This document shows, in pieces, positions 1-12,123 of a stretch of DNA of 64,000 bases. Position 1 is the first letter of the stretch. Each line of letters opens with the position of its first letter. Under the pieces are notes generated by a model. It worked only from the letters and a program-made list of their open reading frames with translations. It did not search any database and was not told where the DNA came from. The position numbers and the translations under genes are program-made. Source of the DNA: Anagrus nilaparvatae (lineage: Eukaryota > Arthropoda > Insecta > Hymenoptera > Mymaridae); NCBI GenBank assembly GCA_022575985.1, contig JAKSXM010000272.1, positions 4,774,001 through 4,838,000 of the forward strand. Reading direction: 5' to 3'.

Positions 1-683
1 ACATGCGGAATCCCCTTTGAAAATAATTTCTATACATTTTTTAGTCCGCAGCAAGTTTTTGACGTCAAAAACTGTCCAATTTTTGATATTTTTACCACTG
101 AAATTAGCTCATAACTTTTTCCCTTAAAAAAATAACTCAAAATAAATGATTCCATCGTTTTTAGCGACCAAAAAAACTATGAAATACCCCCCAAAATTTT
201 GTTTTTATGTTGCCTTTTAAGTTTAGTAGCTTTAGGCCCTCCCGACGTTCCTGAGCCCATTTTCAAAAATCGAAAATGCTTTGGCGCTGTCAAACGACTA
301 AATATTTTTAGATGCGGTTTACGTAGAACTTATTTTTTCATTAAATGACATCCAAAAACGCTTGAGCACCTTAAAAAATCGAAAAGTCGATTTTTTTTTT
401 GGCAGTCTACTATGACATATACATGTATAATAGCGTCAATTCAACCCTCGTTTTTTCTCGATCAGATGCGATAATAAATATTCGAATAATAGATAAATTA
501 ATTAAATAATAGTTGCGGTTCAAAAGATGAAAAAAATATAAAACCCGGAAAATTAAAAATCTTTCACTAAACTTGAAATAAATTTTCCTTTGAAAGTCAA
601 GAACTACCACCATAATATATAAGTTCCTTTTACATTAATTACCTTTCTCGTATAGGAAAAATTAGTACCTAAGGAAGTAACTT
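1..683. other. AT-rich non-coding stretch
   Basis: I see no gene here. The open frame at 410-613 on the minus strand is rich in Ile, Phe and Tyr, which AT-rich DNA gives by chance. The one distinct structure is a perfect 20-bp palindrome at 54-73 with TGACGTCA at its centre, a CRE/AatII-type core. By position the block should lie inside the downstream part of the Fhos gene. Confidence 0.6.
54..73. repeat. Perfect 20-bp palindrome with a TGACGTCA core
   Basis: AGTTTTTGACGTCAAAAACT equals its own reverse complement. The centre is a CRE/ATF octamer. Whether it binds anything is unknown, and short AT-flanked palindromes arise easily in this background. Confidence 0.6.
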
Positions 684-2165
684 CCCGCGCACTTTTGAAC
701 TGTGCCGGCCAAGTATGGGCCGAAGTTCGGGCGACGTTCGGCAAAACGCACTGCCGACGTGTGGCGCACGTATAGCATACGTCCTTTGGTACACATCTCA
801 GCGACGTATGGCACATACTTCGGCCCACGTATGGCAGAAGATTTTTATTTTTTTTTTAGTAAAAAAAAAAAAAAAAATTTACTTGGTACAGGAATTGAAC
901 CAGGGACCCTCATTAAAATTTTAAGAGGGTCGAGGATTATACGAGCGCGGCCAACACTTGTATTTGAAAGCTATTGCATAAATGACTGTAAAATGTTGTA
1001 TCTTATTGTATTTAAATTAAATTGATATCAGATTTTTCAAGTTCATTTAGAAAGTACTTCGTACAGAAAATGATTGTTTTTCACAACTGGAATATTTTCC
1101 AGTTTTTCCAAGATGGCGAAGTATATATTAAAATACTGATCTAAGATCCGTAAAATAAGGGCAGGCGCAACGATATAAAATTTAGTTCAAAAATTTTTTT
1201 GGTTTTTCCAATATGTTGGACCATAAAATTTATTTAAAAACTTCAATAAATTATAAATTTTTTTTTCAAATTAATTCGAATGTGCATAGATAAAAAAAGA
1301 TAGAGTATTAAGAGATTAAATCTAGAGGTGGGCGTGTAGCATAATTAGGATTAAGTGTCTCGCGACAAATCTTTTTGTTTAGAGGCCCAATTTAAATTAA
1401 GTCAGATAAATATTCAAATTAGGATATTATAAGAAAACAAGTACAATACAATTTTAAATCGGACCTCAAAACAAAAAAATCTGTAGCGAGATATTTAATC
1501 CTAATTATGTTATATACCCGCTACTTAATACGCTCTCTTTTATTACCCTTCTTAAAATAATCTATCAATTATCGAATTAATTTGAAAAAATATTTATAAT
1601 TTATAGAAGTTTTTAAATAAATTTTATGGTCCACCATATTGGAAAAACCAAAAAAATTTTTGAACTAACTTTTATATCGTTGCGCCTGCCCTTATTTTAC
1701 GGATCTTAGATCAGTATTTTAATATATACTTCGCCATCTTGGAAAAACTGGAAAATATTCCAGTTGTGAAAAACAATCATTTTCTGTACGAAGTACTTTC
1801 TAAATGAACTTGAAAAATCTGATATCAATTTAATTTAAATACAATAAGATACAACATTTTACAGTCATTTATGCAATAGCTTTCAAATACAAGTGTTGGC
1901 CGCGCTCGTATAATCCTCGACCCTCTTAAAATTTTAATGAGGGTCCCTGGTTCAATTCCTGTACCAAGTAAATTTTTTTTTTTTTTTTTACTAAAAAAAA
2001 ATAAAAATCTTCTGCCATACGTGGGCCGAAGTATGTGCCATACGTCGCTGAGATGTGTACCAAAGGACGTATGCTATACGTGCGCCACACGTCGGCAGAG
2101 CGTTTTGCCGAACGTCGCCCGAACTTCGGCCCATACTTGGCCGGCACAGTTCAAAAGTGCGCGGG
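684..2165. mobile_element. 1.48 kb foldback (long inverted repeat) element
   Basis: The left arm begins CCCGCGCACTTTTGAACTGT at 684 and the right arm ends with its reverse complement at 2165. Pairing continues inward almost to the centre near 1425, so nearly the whole element is one hairpin with arms of about 700 bp. The outer 150 bp are GC-rich with many ACG and CGT steps, unlike the AT-rich inner part. No transposase frame is present. The frames at 604-1025 and 1926-2220 mirror each other because the DNA is mirrored, so they are not genes. No clear target-site duplication was found. It is best read as a non-autonomous foldback DNA element, and the high arm identity suggests recent insertion or gene conversion. 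Confidence 0.85.
1897..1959 (+). other. tRNA-like A and B boxes in the foldback arm (mirrored at 891-953)
   Basis: TGGCCGCGCTCG at 1897-1908 resembles a pol III A box and GGTTCAATTCC at 1949-1959 is close to the B box consensus. The spacing of about 52 bases is slightly longer than in a tRNA. Between them GACCCTC and GAGGGTC can pair like an anticodon arm. Acceptor-stem pairing is absent, so this is not a working tRNA. It may be a tRNA-derived SINE head captured by the element. The same boxes occur in reverse at 891-901 and 942-953 in the left arm. Confidence 0.4.
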
Positions 2166-4013
2166 TTGCTCTTTATATATAATTTATTTCATGAATGTTC
2201 AGGGTAAACTTAAACAGTAAAATATTATTTTTTGTTAGTCAATGAAAAGCAATGTTAAATTATTATTAAAAAAAAAGAGTCAATACCAGTATTTATAATA
2301 ACGAATTTTTTTTGAGTGCAAAGCAAAAGTTGTACCAACTGTAAGTTTTTACTCCCAAGGGCACCCCACGACGGAATCATCTTTTTTTAATTTATCCATT
2401 TTTTGTTCATGTACTTATATTATATTAAATTTTTTCATTCAGAAAGTAAGACGTAGACTATAAAGTAAACTTTATTTAAAAATAAAACTACAGAAATTAG
2501 TAGGACGAAAAAGCGAATTCGTCAAGAGATAGATGAAATAGAAATATTATTTACAGTTATATTCTCCTAGGCAATCTTTTTTTAAAAAAAGTACAGGAAG
2601 ATGTAAGTTTGAAAAAAAACTCTAAATTTTAAGCATTTAAGGTAATTTTTTATTAACTTTAATTAAAATAAAAAAGGTATTAGGAATAAAAAAAGTAAGA
2701 AGGATAAAAAATTAAACTTTTGTAAAGCAACATCATTGAATGATAATAATAAAACGCAGCTCAAGAGTAATTGAATTCATGAATGCAGAAGAGAATTCAT
2801 AAAAACAATACGAATTGCGCCAAGAAATATCAGTAATGTACAATAATGTATAATACACAAAAGTAAGTCATTTACGGTACATAGATAGTAGATTAGAAAC
2901 AAAGAATAACCAACATCAATGTGTGTAACAGTAACGAGAATCTTCTACATTGGGCTAATTCATGAATTTACTTTGAATTTATTTTAAAACGGTAATACGC
3001 AATACATAATAATCGACAAAAGGTGAGAAAAATACTTAGCTCATCTGCAACAACCTAATACAGTATTAGTAACTAATGTTTATACCGAGATGCAACATTT
3101 TTTTTATTTAGTCTGGAAATTTATTTAGGTTAAAAGGGTGGCGATCTCGGCACAAAATATTTTAAAAAACTATTTTTACCACACCATTTAATTATAATTT
3201 TGCAATGCCTTAAGATAAATAAACTTTTGAATTTGGACGCTTAATTAATAGTTTTCAAATCGAGTATTAAACCGAAAACGGCAACTATTTTTTATTAACT
3301 CGATAATAATAAAGAGAATAAGAAAATAATCCTATCAAAAGGTTTATTAACGACCAGAGCGTATGCGAGATAAAAAAGAAATAAATTTTTGTGAATTTTT
3401 ATGCTTTTAAAAAAAGACTATCAGATATAAAGTGAACAATATCCCGATTATTTTTTATTATTTACTGTAAATATGAAGAAAAAAAAAGTTTTGCAAATTA
3501 AGTTTAATAACAAGTGTCAATTTTAAAAAGCCTCGAAATTCTTTCGGAAAAGATGAGATAAATTTGATAAGAGTTGCAGTTAAATAGTTGATAAAATGGA
3601 AAAACTTTTGTATTTGCATAAAATAGCTTAAATATTCAAATGAAATACCAAGAATAGTCATTACGGGCCACGTTTAGAATTACAGTTTTTATTGTAACAT
3701 ATATTTTTTATGCCTTTATTCTAAAAATTCTCAGCAGAAGAAAGAAACATGCGTACCTATGTAATTATTAAACTTATTAAACCCACACGACATAAAATGT
3801 GTATTTTTTATATGAAAAAGTTTTTTTTAATTTCTACTCGTTCGTCTCTCACGTACTACTTGGAACCTTAATTTTTAAATAATATAAATAAAAATACTTG
3901 ATTTTTGAACTAACAATTATTTATTTTGAATTGGCTTTTAGTCTTCATTATGAAGGCTAAAAATTTACAAAAACATAATGATAAAATAAAATTATATCGT
4001 CTGGTGTAGAAAT
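2166..4013. other. AT-rich stretch, no gene seen
   Basis: No exon-like composition, known protein motif or strong repeat was found on either strand. The frame at 3458-3661 (minus) is Phe, Ile and Leu rich and has no support. Confidence 0.5.
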
Positions 4014-4920
4014 AGACCTGACGTAGAGCCCCGTTTCGTAGACAAATTTTATCCTTGATAGGTCGATGGAATTTTCCAACTGGTATTTATGTTTTTTGGG
4101 TCACTGAACCCGAATATGGTATCAGTTGTTACCGAAAATGGTCCAGTTTCCCGCAATAGGCAACTTTCGGTTAACTTTCGGAGATTTTCTTATTTTCGCA
4201 AGGGTTACTTATATTTTTTGGGTCGCTGAATACGAATATGATATCGGTTTTTACCGGAAATGGTACAGTTGCCCACAATAAGCGACTTTAGGTTAATTTT
4301 CGGGGATGTTTTTATTTACGCGAGGGTTACTTATGTTTTTCGGGTCGCTGAACACGAATATGATATCGGTTTTTACCGAAAATGGTCCAGTTGCCCGCAA
4401 TAGGCAACTTTTGGTTAATTTTCGGGGATTTTTTTATTTACGCGAGGGTTACTTATGTTTTTCGGGTTGCTGAACACGAATATTATATCGGTTTTTATCG
4501 AAAATGGTTCAGTTGCCCGCAATAGGAATTTTAAGGTTATACTTTGCGGGGTTTTTAACATTTTCATCAACTGCTTATGTTTTTCGGGTCGCTGAACACG
4601 AATATAATATCAGTTTTTACTAAAAATGATTCATGTACCCACAATAGGTAATTCTATTGCAGGAACTGGACCATTTTCGGTAAAAACCGATATCATATTC
4701 GTATTCAGCGACCCGAAAAACATAAGTAACCCTTGCGAAAATAAAAAAATCTCCGAAAATTAACCAAAAGTTGCCTATTGCGGGCAACTGGACCATTTTC
4801 GGTAAAAACTGATACCATATTCGGGTTCAGCGACCCAAAAAACATAAATACCCGTTGGAAAATTCCATCGACCTATCAAGGATAAAATTTGTCTACGAAA
4901 CGGGGCTCCACGTCAGGTCT
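4014..4920. mobile_element. 0.9 kb foldback element with internal tandem units
   Basis: The ends AGACCTGACGT at 4014 and ACGTCAGGTCT at 4920 begin inverted arms that also share a block around 'CCCCGTTTCGTAGACAAATT'. The interior holds about five head-to-tail units of roughly 121 bp between about 4080 and 4660. Each contains 'GGGTCGCTGAACACGAATAT', 'ATGGTCCAGTTGCCCGCAAT' and a 'TTTCGG' block. At about 4665-4860 two further units are in the opposite orientation. No coding frame is present. It reads as a non-autonomous foldback whose arms grew by unit duplication. Confidence 0.85.
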
Positions 4921-7900
4921 AAAAGGGTAAGGACCTTATTCAAAATTATTCTTTACTGAGTAATACAAACAAAATATAAAGATTACAATTAATTAACGAT
5001 TATTTTTTAATTTTAAAACTATTATTACGTAATATGTACGATTTTAATAAAATTTTCTCGGTCAATTAATTCTTCTATATATAATAAACGACTTAAAACC
5101 AATATATTTTGTCCCATATGATTTTAAAACAATATTACTACAGCTTAGTATTTTTATTACAATTAAGTAATATTACTATACAAAAATAGTAAATTTACTA
5201 CAAATTTTAGTAATTTTACTTTTCCCTAATAGTATATTAAAAATAAAATTTATTGATTTTTTAGCCAGAGACGACTTAAATAAGCAAATTTGAGTTAAAA
5301 ATATTAATAAACATAGAAAAGTTTACTATTCCGTAAAAAATCATATCACAAGGTCAGAGAGTTAAAATTAACATCAAAACTTGTAACATATATAATAAAA
5401 ATTTTAATTTTTGATCTCTTTAGACATAAACACGTATTGTATCCCTGAATTTTGCTGAGAACCAGAGTTTTCTCTGACCGACGGGCATGTTTTCATAATA
5501 TTTTTTTCTTAAGAATCGTTTTGATGAGTTTAAAAAAAAGCTTTTTTATTTTATTTCAATATAATAGGAAATTTTTTGTAATGAGAGTTTTAATTTGAGT
5601 AAATTGAAATTCATAGATTCCTTTTTCAGTTATTATAAACTTTGAGGCAGACATTAGATTTGGGTAAAATAACTCCTTATCAAGTATCAAGTACATAAAT
5701 TACATGTACCTAAATCCTTTGTAAGCTCTCGATTCTATAAAATACTAAAAGTTACCTTATCGCGGGTTTAACGTTTTACAGTAAGTTTGAAAAAATATTA
5801 AAAATAAATGATTATGTAATTTTATTCTGTTTATTATTAAAAATTGTAAAATTGAATAAAATGTGCTAATAGTAGCATAATAGTTATACCAGGACTAACT
5901 AGTTTTTGCATTTGTAAAATGAGAACTCCTCTAAAGATGAGTAGATATTCTAGGCTGAATTACAATAATATATCAAAACTGTGTATACGGTTTATATCTT
6001 CGAATGTACGTAGAGTTATAATAAATAACTTTTTGTTTGTTCATTCTAAGCAAATACGTTAGATTTAGTATTAATAATTAATGGATCGGTAAATTATTAT
6101 TCTGCTATTGTGCCAAGCAAGATTTATCATACTAATCAACTCAGCATAATAACAAAATCAATAAAAATATTTTGAACGAGAGAAAAAGGGAGTTGGCGAT
6201 ATTTTATGCCGAGTGATTTTTTACCGCGATATCCTTTTTATAAATTTATAATATATGAAAAGGTTTACATTCGTGCATTTCCTTATCGATTCATCTAATA
6301 GTCTCTCGGGCAAACGAGATTTTCCGAATTCCTAGCACTCTAAATATTTTTCAAAATAAAGTCAATAAATTTAAAATACAAAGTAAAGGAGAACAAAGAT
6401 CCTGATTAAATTGACTGGAATATAAGCGTCTGGCGCCCTTTAGCCTAGGTCAGTTTTCACCATCGTGGCTCGAGGCTAAGAAATTTTATTTTAGTTGTAA
6501 CGTGTTATTAAATTTTTGTAAAAACTTAAAGAAAAATTCAATAGACATATTCGAGTCTCCTTTCTTTACCTTTTTTATTCCTCATCTCTCTTAAATTAAA
6601 ATACAGAAGATCGCCAGTTTCGATACGCGTTAGTTACAACAAGTTACAAAGTTACAATGTTTTTATTAAATCCTGCGTAAAGTAGTCCTAACGACCTGTA
6701 GCAAAAGCATCATTAACAACGTTAAATTCAGGGTCAATCCTCTCTCCTTTCCTTTATAAATATCTTCCCTTCCACTATAATATACTTTGGCAAAACAAAG
6801 CTCAAGAAGCATTAGTTTTTGTTAACATAAAATATAAAAAAAGTATACATGATACAATAAAGAGGAAAGGAAGTTTTATTGATATTTTAACAGCTAAAAG
6901 CTTATTGGAAAAGCTGGTACGCTACACACAGGTATAAAGAACTAGAGAATAATAATAATGATAAAAAGTTTTAAATTCTTGACAGCATTGGAAGAAAAAT
7001 TTTAAGAAACATTCTTTAATATAAAACCCATATCATAAATCTTCATAGATATGAAAGAAAATTCATTATGTTTTCATACATTTGAAATTTTTACACATAT
7101 AAAATCGTGTAACTATCATATGCTCTCTGTACATGTTACTGGCTAAATCCGAAGCTTCAAAAAATCCAGGTCTTTGAAAGAGTACGTTACAAAGGTACTT
7201 TTATTCGTTTTTAATAAACGACGTACAAACTCAAAATAATTTTAAGCTAATTTAATGTATACATCGGCGAACCTAAGATGGATCAGCTGCCTGAAACAGG
7301 TTCGTTTAAGCGTAAGTGAAATCCAGAGAACACGTTAACTGCAGCTAAAAATATAATTGGTTCGAAATAACGTTAATAGTTTTTAAAAACAAATATTCCA
7401 AATTTTCAAAATATCTAATCTCAAAATTCTAAATTCTTCTAAGTCTTTAATTCGAAATTAGCCTGCCCCATTCAATTTCTCCTTGTTCGTAACCGTCTCA
7501 ATTGTAACCTCTACTTTGATTCTTAGGTCTTGTGGGGTACTCCTCTCTATAAAAATGTTTGGACGAATAAAATTCTATGATCCGATCGTATGAGTTCTGA
7601 ATTTTAAGATAAATCGAAAAGAAAGCAAAAAATTGAAAAAAAACTAAAATTTGATAATCTTTTTATGAAAAGGAAGAATATGAAATTGTTTTTTTTATTT
7701 TTTGGTGGCTGATTTTCCTGAAATTACCCATATATTTATATGATGTTGCTCTAGACAACTATGAAAAATCTCCTTTCTAATAAACACGTAATAGTACAAT
7801 TTACTCGAAAACAACAAAGACGCATGTCTACAACTTTACCAGGTCTATAGAACGAGAACTCCTTTTGGAATAATTACTCAAAAATTAAATTCAGGAATAA

Positions 7901-10092
7901 TTTTAAATTTAAATTTTCTTTTTTTTTTAACGACGCGACATTTGAATGAAAGTTTTGCACATTAATGAAATCCCATGAAACCGTTTTCTAGTATTATTAT
8001 TATTATCATCTTTATTTTGACATGACAAAAAATTAACTAGTAATATATGATCGTGGAATAAAATTTTTCTAATTAAATTACTGTCATTTTATTTTGCTTA
8101 ATTAATATATTTATTTATCTTCTTTTAGCTTATTATAGATGACAGTATATGAAATTCAACTGCGAACTATTACGAATTACAAGATCGAAAGTTTTAGTTT
8201 TAATTAATTAATTAATCGAAAATAAAATGCGTTCATCCTTAGGATTACTATAGATTTTGAATACGATGCTATAAAAATGTTTTGATAAATCAGTTATAAC
8301 GTAAAATTGTACTCATAATTATATACTTTAAGTTTGCAGTATGTTATACCAAATCTTCTGACCATCACGTTTTACCGCATCAAACAATTATGAAATTCTT
8401 TTTCAATTACGAAAAATTAGAGAAAAAAGTAGTACTTTTAATTTTCAAGTTAATCTATTTTTATTATTTAATGTTATCGTCAAGTCAAAACAAATAAAAA
8501 TTCAAGATGAGAATTGAATTCACTTACAAGGAATCTAATTCTCTTGGTTTTCAATTTAAATAATTAGGTTCGTGGTAAGCAAGGAGATCCAATTCTACCC
8601 TCTATAACTCATTTTCAGTTTATTTATTGAATTATACTGTAATTTATCTTAAACAAGGAAAAAATTTTTGAAAATGATTTTTTTTATAAAAGTATTTATT
8701 TTGCACGAAAGTAAACAAAAGTTTTTCTATGTTGAAATGTGAGAAACAAAACTTTTAAGAACTGAAATTATTTCACAAAGCCCAATAACTTATTATCTTT
8801 ACGGGTTTATTAAAACTAATAATATTAACATGTCACATAGGGTACTTCTAACTTGCGTTATTATAATTTCAAATTATAAATCAAATTATAAATTAAACTT
8901 TTTTTAAAAAACATTTCTTTGAATAAAAATCTATCAATTTTTTTATCAAAATTTTAAACCACAACGAATTTATCTGTAACAAGATACACGACTATAATTC
9001 AAATAATTTTCTTTACTTGGACTCAATTATTAGTAGCATAGGTGTAATTTTCCGTAAGCGTAAGTAAATTAAGTAAGCTGTCTAGAGGGCCATTCATAGC
9101 ATCTATAGCGATTTATAGTGCAGAAAGGACCGATTGCTCTTATGTGACCTATAAATTTAATTGTAATCTCTGATTTAGTATTAACAAGGCTTCCTATGTT
9201 AATAAAGAGCTTTAATTACAATCTACTATTGGTTATAACGTTTACTACGGGGATTAAATTCCTATTTTCCATTTTCCACGATTCAGTTATTAATAAAATT
9301 AATTAACATATATAGTTAGAATATTTTTTTTTTTTTCCATATAAATTACTTCAATTTGCTAGCTTTCGTGACATTACACAGTAATTTTAAAATGTTTCAG
9401 CTGATCACTAAAAAATAATTGCACTTTGGTCGCAAAAGATTAGATCTCAATGCAATAAGTTTCTGGAGTCAAAAAAGGCGAATGTTAAATGAAAATTTTA
9501 AATTTTTTATACAAAAATAAAAAAATATAATAAAACTGATATAATATCAATTGCTTTTCATATATCATTTCAGTATTTGATAAAAAGAAACTATTATGGG
9601 ATATAAAATGGATTCGATAATTGAAAAAAAGAAAAAAATGTTAAAAAGCAAGTATAAATTTTATAAAACAATGACATGGTTTAAACGCTACAGTTTTTTA
9701 GTTTTTCTTGTTTTAAATGTTTTTCTAAATCATAATTTTATTAAATATTAACTTTTCGTTCGAAGGAAGATAAAAAACGGTTGATGTGCGCTCATTTAAT
9801 GAACAATTCAGTTACTTTTATTTTTTCGACATCCGTTTCCTTCGCTTCTCTGGTTTTCACTAGAATCATAGAACGGTATAGGAAAAAATATAAAAAGTAA
9901 ATAACTTTTGATCGTAAATGCAACAACCGCAAACATTATCCGAGGCTTGTCATTATGTAACATACCTCGCAATATAGTGTCAATCGATTAATCTACACAA
10001 AAAAACTACAAAATTTTTAAAATTCTAGTCCCTGAGTTTTTTTCAAATCGAAAATTAATGACGATAATGTAAAGCTTCTAAAAAACACTTAC
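4921..10092. other. Probable Fhos intron, downstream of exon 10093-10202
   Basis: I searched the minus strand for the next FHOD exon, which should begin the FH3/armadillo region, and saw no candidate. No plus-strand exon is convincing either. The stretch is homogeneous AT-rich DNA with poly-A/T runs. The next Fhos exon therefore probably lies beyond base 1, making this intron at least 10 kb long. Confidence 0.5.
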
Positions 10093-10202
10093 TTAATTTG
10101 AAAGCCTTCGAATTCCTCCTGCTGTTCATTAATAGATGCTTCGAGGTCCAGGTAAGCTCCATAATCTCCGTCTTTGTAAAGTTGCAAAGCTGTATCGTCG
10201 AG
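10093..10202 (-). CDS. Fhos: Fhos (FHOD-type formin), internal exon of the N-terminal GTPase-binding domain
   Basis: FHOD formins nucleate and bundle actin filaments in muscle and stress fibres downstream of Rac/Rho-type GTPases. This 110-nt exon lies between an acceptor (TTTTTCAG, just above 10202) and a GTAAGT donor (10092 downward). It encodes 36 residues plus two bases, starting LDDTALQLYKDGDYGAYLD and ending EEFEGFQI. Vertebrate FHOD1 has the matching stretch 'LEDCALQ...GYYLDTELSL...MLEGF' right after its conserved start, and the peptide from 48986-49150 supplies that preceding part. The upstream exon ends in phase 0 and this one starts in phase 0, so they join as ...RAPHR|LDDTALQ. Base composition is clearly less AT-rich than the surroundings. 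The exon ends in phase 2. The FH3, FH1 and FH2 regions are outside the window. Confidence 0.93.
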
Positions 10203-11196
10203 CTGAAAAATATCATTCAGTTTAATTAAAAATTATTTTTATCTTCTTTGATTGACTACAAGAATATAATCCATTAAAAAATATTTGATTAAGATTTATT
10301 AAAAAGCTCTTACTTTAATTTTTACTTAAAGTCTCAAAGAAAAATAACAAGTACTTATAAGATATAATTTAAAATCGATAAAAAGTTTCTTTTATTCTAT
10401 ACGATATATTTCGTATCAATTCTGTATTTCCTCTTTCTATTTTTTATAGAGGATCTTAGATAAGGGGAGTGTCAACTGTTGGGAAACCCGAGTGCTTCCA
10501 ACACAATCTTTACGTAAAAATGGATATTTAATTTACTAAAAAAAAAAGTTAAAAACGTGATGTAACAATATGTAAAGAATATTATTTTCTTAATAAATTA
10601 CTTGATTTATTCACAATCAGTCTTATTATTATTAGCAATAACCTAGAATATATTTACCATATATGGCTCCAGTCAAAACATAGAACTGCTGTTTAGCATT
10701 ATCGGTACCTTTTACATCAATTTTTTTAAAGAATAACGAATGTTATAAGAAAAAACTGAATAAATTAATTTTAAAAATAATTAGGTGTATTTTATACTGA
10801 AAACTTTATGTATTTCGAAATTCTGTCTGGTGCTGATTCTGCTAAACAGTAGTTCTGAGTTTTGACTAGCGCCCAAAATTTTTGAAATGAAGTGTGTATG
10901 AAATGTATGTTCAGGTCTTTAAAGGTACCCCGCAAGTATTTTTTTTTTTGAAATTGCTAACAAAAATAAGTCACCAACCCAATTTTTAGCCTCCCACAGT
11001 GAAATCTTAATTTTTGGCAGCCATTTTTGTGTTTTGGACTTTTATAAAATAAAGAAAAAAATGAGGCATTTGAGAAACTGACTTAGAAAAAAAGCAAACT
11101 GGTCCAGTAGTGCTCCTAACTCATAACTACTACTTGGGTTTGGAGGAAGATCTCGATGACATTGTTGTCTGATTGATTTTTTTAGATTTTCTCTCT

Positions 11197-11475
11197 CTAT
11201 TGTAAATAAGCGATAACACGTTTAAGAACAATTTCAAGTCCTGTGCCGTAAAAATTGTGCAGGGATAGATCAGTTAACTCTTCTGCTTTTCTTTTTAAAT
11301 TTTTTTTGACAACTATAGCATCTGTTTCTTTAAGACTTGCAGGATGGCCGTGTTCTAAATACATCGCATCAGTAGGTAAGGGACCTTTACCAATGTTGCC
11401 ATCAGGTGCTTTAATAAAACAATGTCGTAGCTGGTCAAGCTTGATTTTCGCTACCAGGGAAGGCCTAATTTATTT
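11197..11475 (-). pseudogene. Orphan coding fragment, possibly from a FLYWCH/MULE-type transposase
   Basis: The minus strand reads about 90 codons without a stop, ending at TAG 11197-11199. It contains 'IKLDQLRHCFIKAPDGNIG', 'YLEHGHPASLKETDAIV' and 'KKNLKRKAEELTDL'. The order C...H.HP followed by a basic, Glu-rich KRKAEE helix resembles the end of a FLYWCH zinc finger and its linker in FLYWCH-MULE transposases. A clearer member of that family is at 40982-42804. There is no start codon context and no MULE catalytic region nearby. A decayed transposon fragment is the simplest reading, and the family assignment is uncertain. Confidence 0.35.
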
Positions 11476-11520
11476 TTTAAAGATTATTAATATCAAGTGT
11501 TTGTACCTCAGGAATTAAAA

Positions 11521-11630
11521 AGTCAAGGAGGGGGGGGGGGGTCAAATGAGAGTTAGAATAATTTAGGTTTAGGGATTCAGAATAATACGGGTATAGGGAA
11601 TCGAAATAACTTGGGTTTAGAATCTTTATT
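11521..11630 (+). repeat. Poly-G tract plus ~25-bp minisatellite (family copy 1)
   Basis: A run of more than ten G starts near 11528. It is followed by three degenerate ~25-bp units of the form 'TTAGAATAATTTAGGTTTAGG'-like DNA without the first base, ending 'GGGTTTAGAATC'. Related arrays are at 13690-13890, 18600-18800 and, inverted, 44060-44200. Confidence 0.75.
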
Positions 11631-12065
11631 TAACAAAAATGTTATTATCTTTTGTATAGTTTTTCTTTTTATATTTTAATTTTCGTATCCAATACATAGC
11701 CAACTTGTTACGTACAAAATTAAAAGTTTAATCAAAGCAACGCGAGTATTGAGATTCTTTTTTCTATATTCTCGAATAGAAAGAGGAAAATTATTGTCTC
11801 TTGCTGGTTTTAAAAATAAAAATTACTAAAAAAAGAAAAAATTCATTTAAATTTAAAAAGTGTTGATGATTAAAAAGGATAAATCGATAATAGATTATTT
11901 GCTGTCTGAAGAAAATATATAGTGAAAACAAAAGTTAAAATATTACGCAACGCAAAACGTTGACAAGTTTAAAAATCTATATAAAAAGGGAGATCTCATT
12001 ATTCCGGAGAGTGAACGCAAAAGCGAACGTAACAGCAAGATCGTAAGAACTGAAATTATGTGTGC

Positions 12066-12068
<3 letters not shown>

Positions 12069-12119
<51 letters not shown>
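12069..12119. repeat. (TA)n microsatellite
   Basis: About 25 uninterrupted TA dinucleotides. The open frame at 11943-12128 is an artefact of this repeat (poly Tyr-Ile). Confidence 0.97.

Positions 12120-12123
<4 letters not shown>

Noticed and set aside
604..1025. Open frames in both orientations (74-107 codons)
   Set aside because: They mirror those at 1926-2220 because of the inverted repeat, and lie in repeat DNA with poly-A and poly-T.
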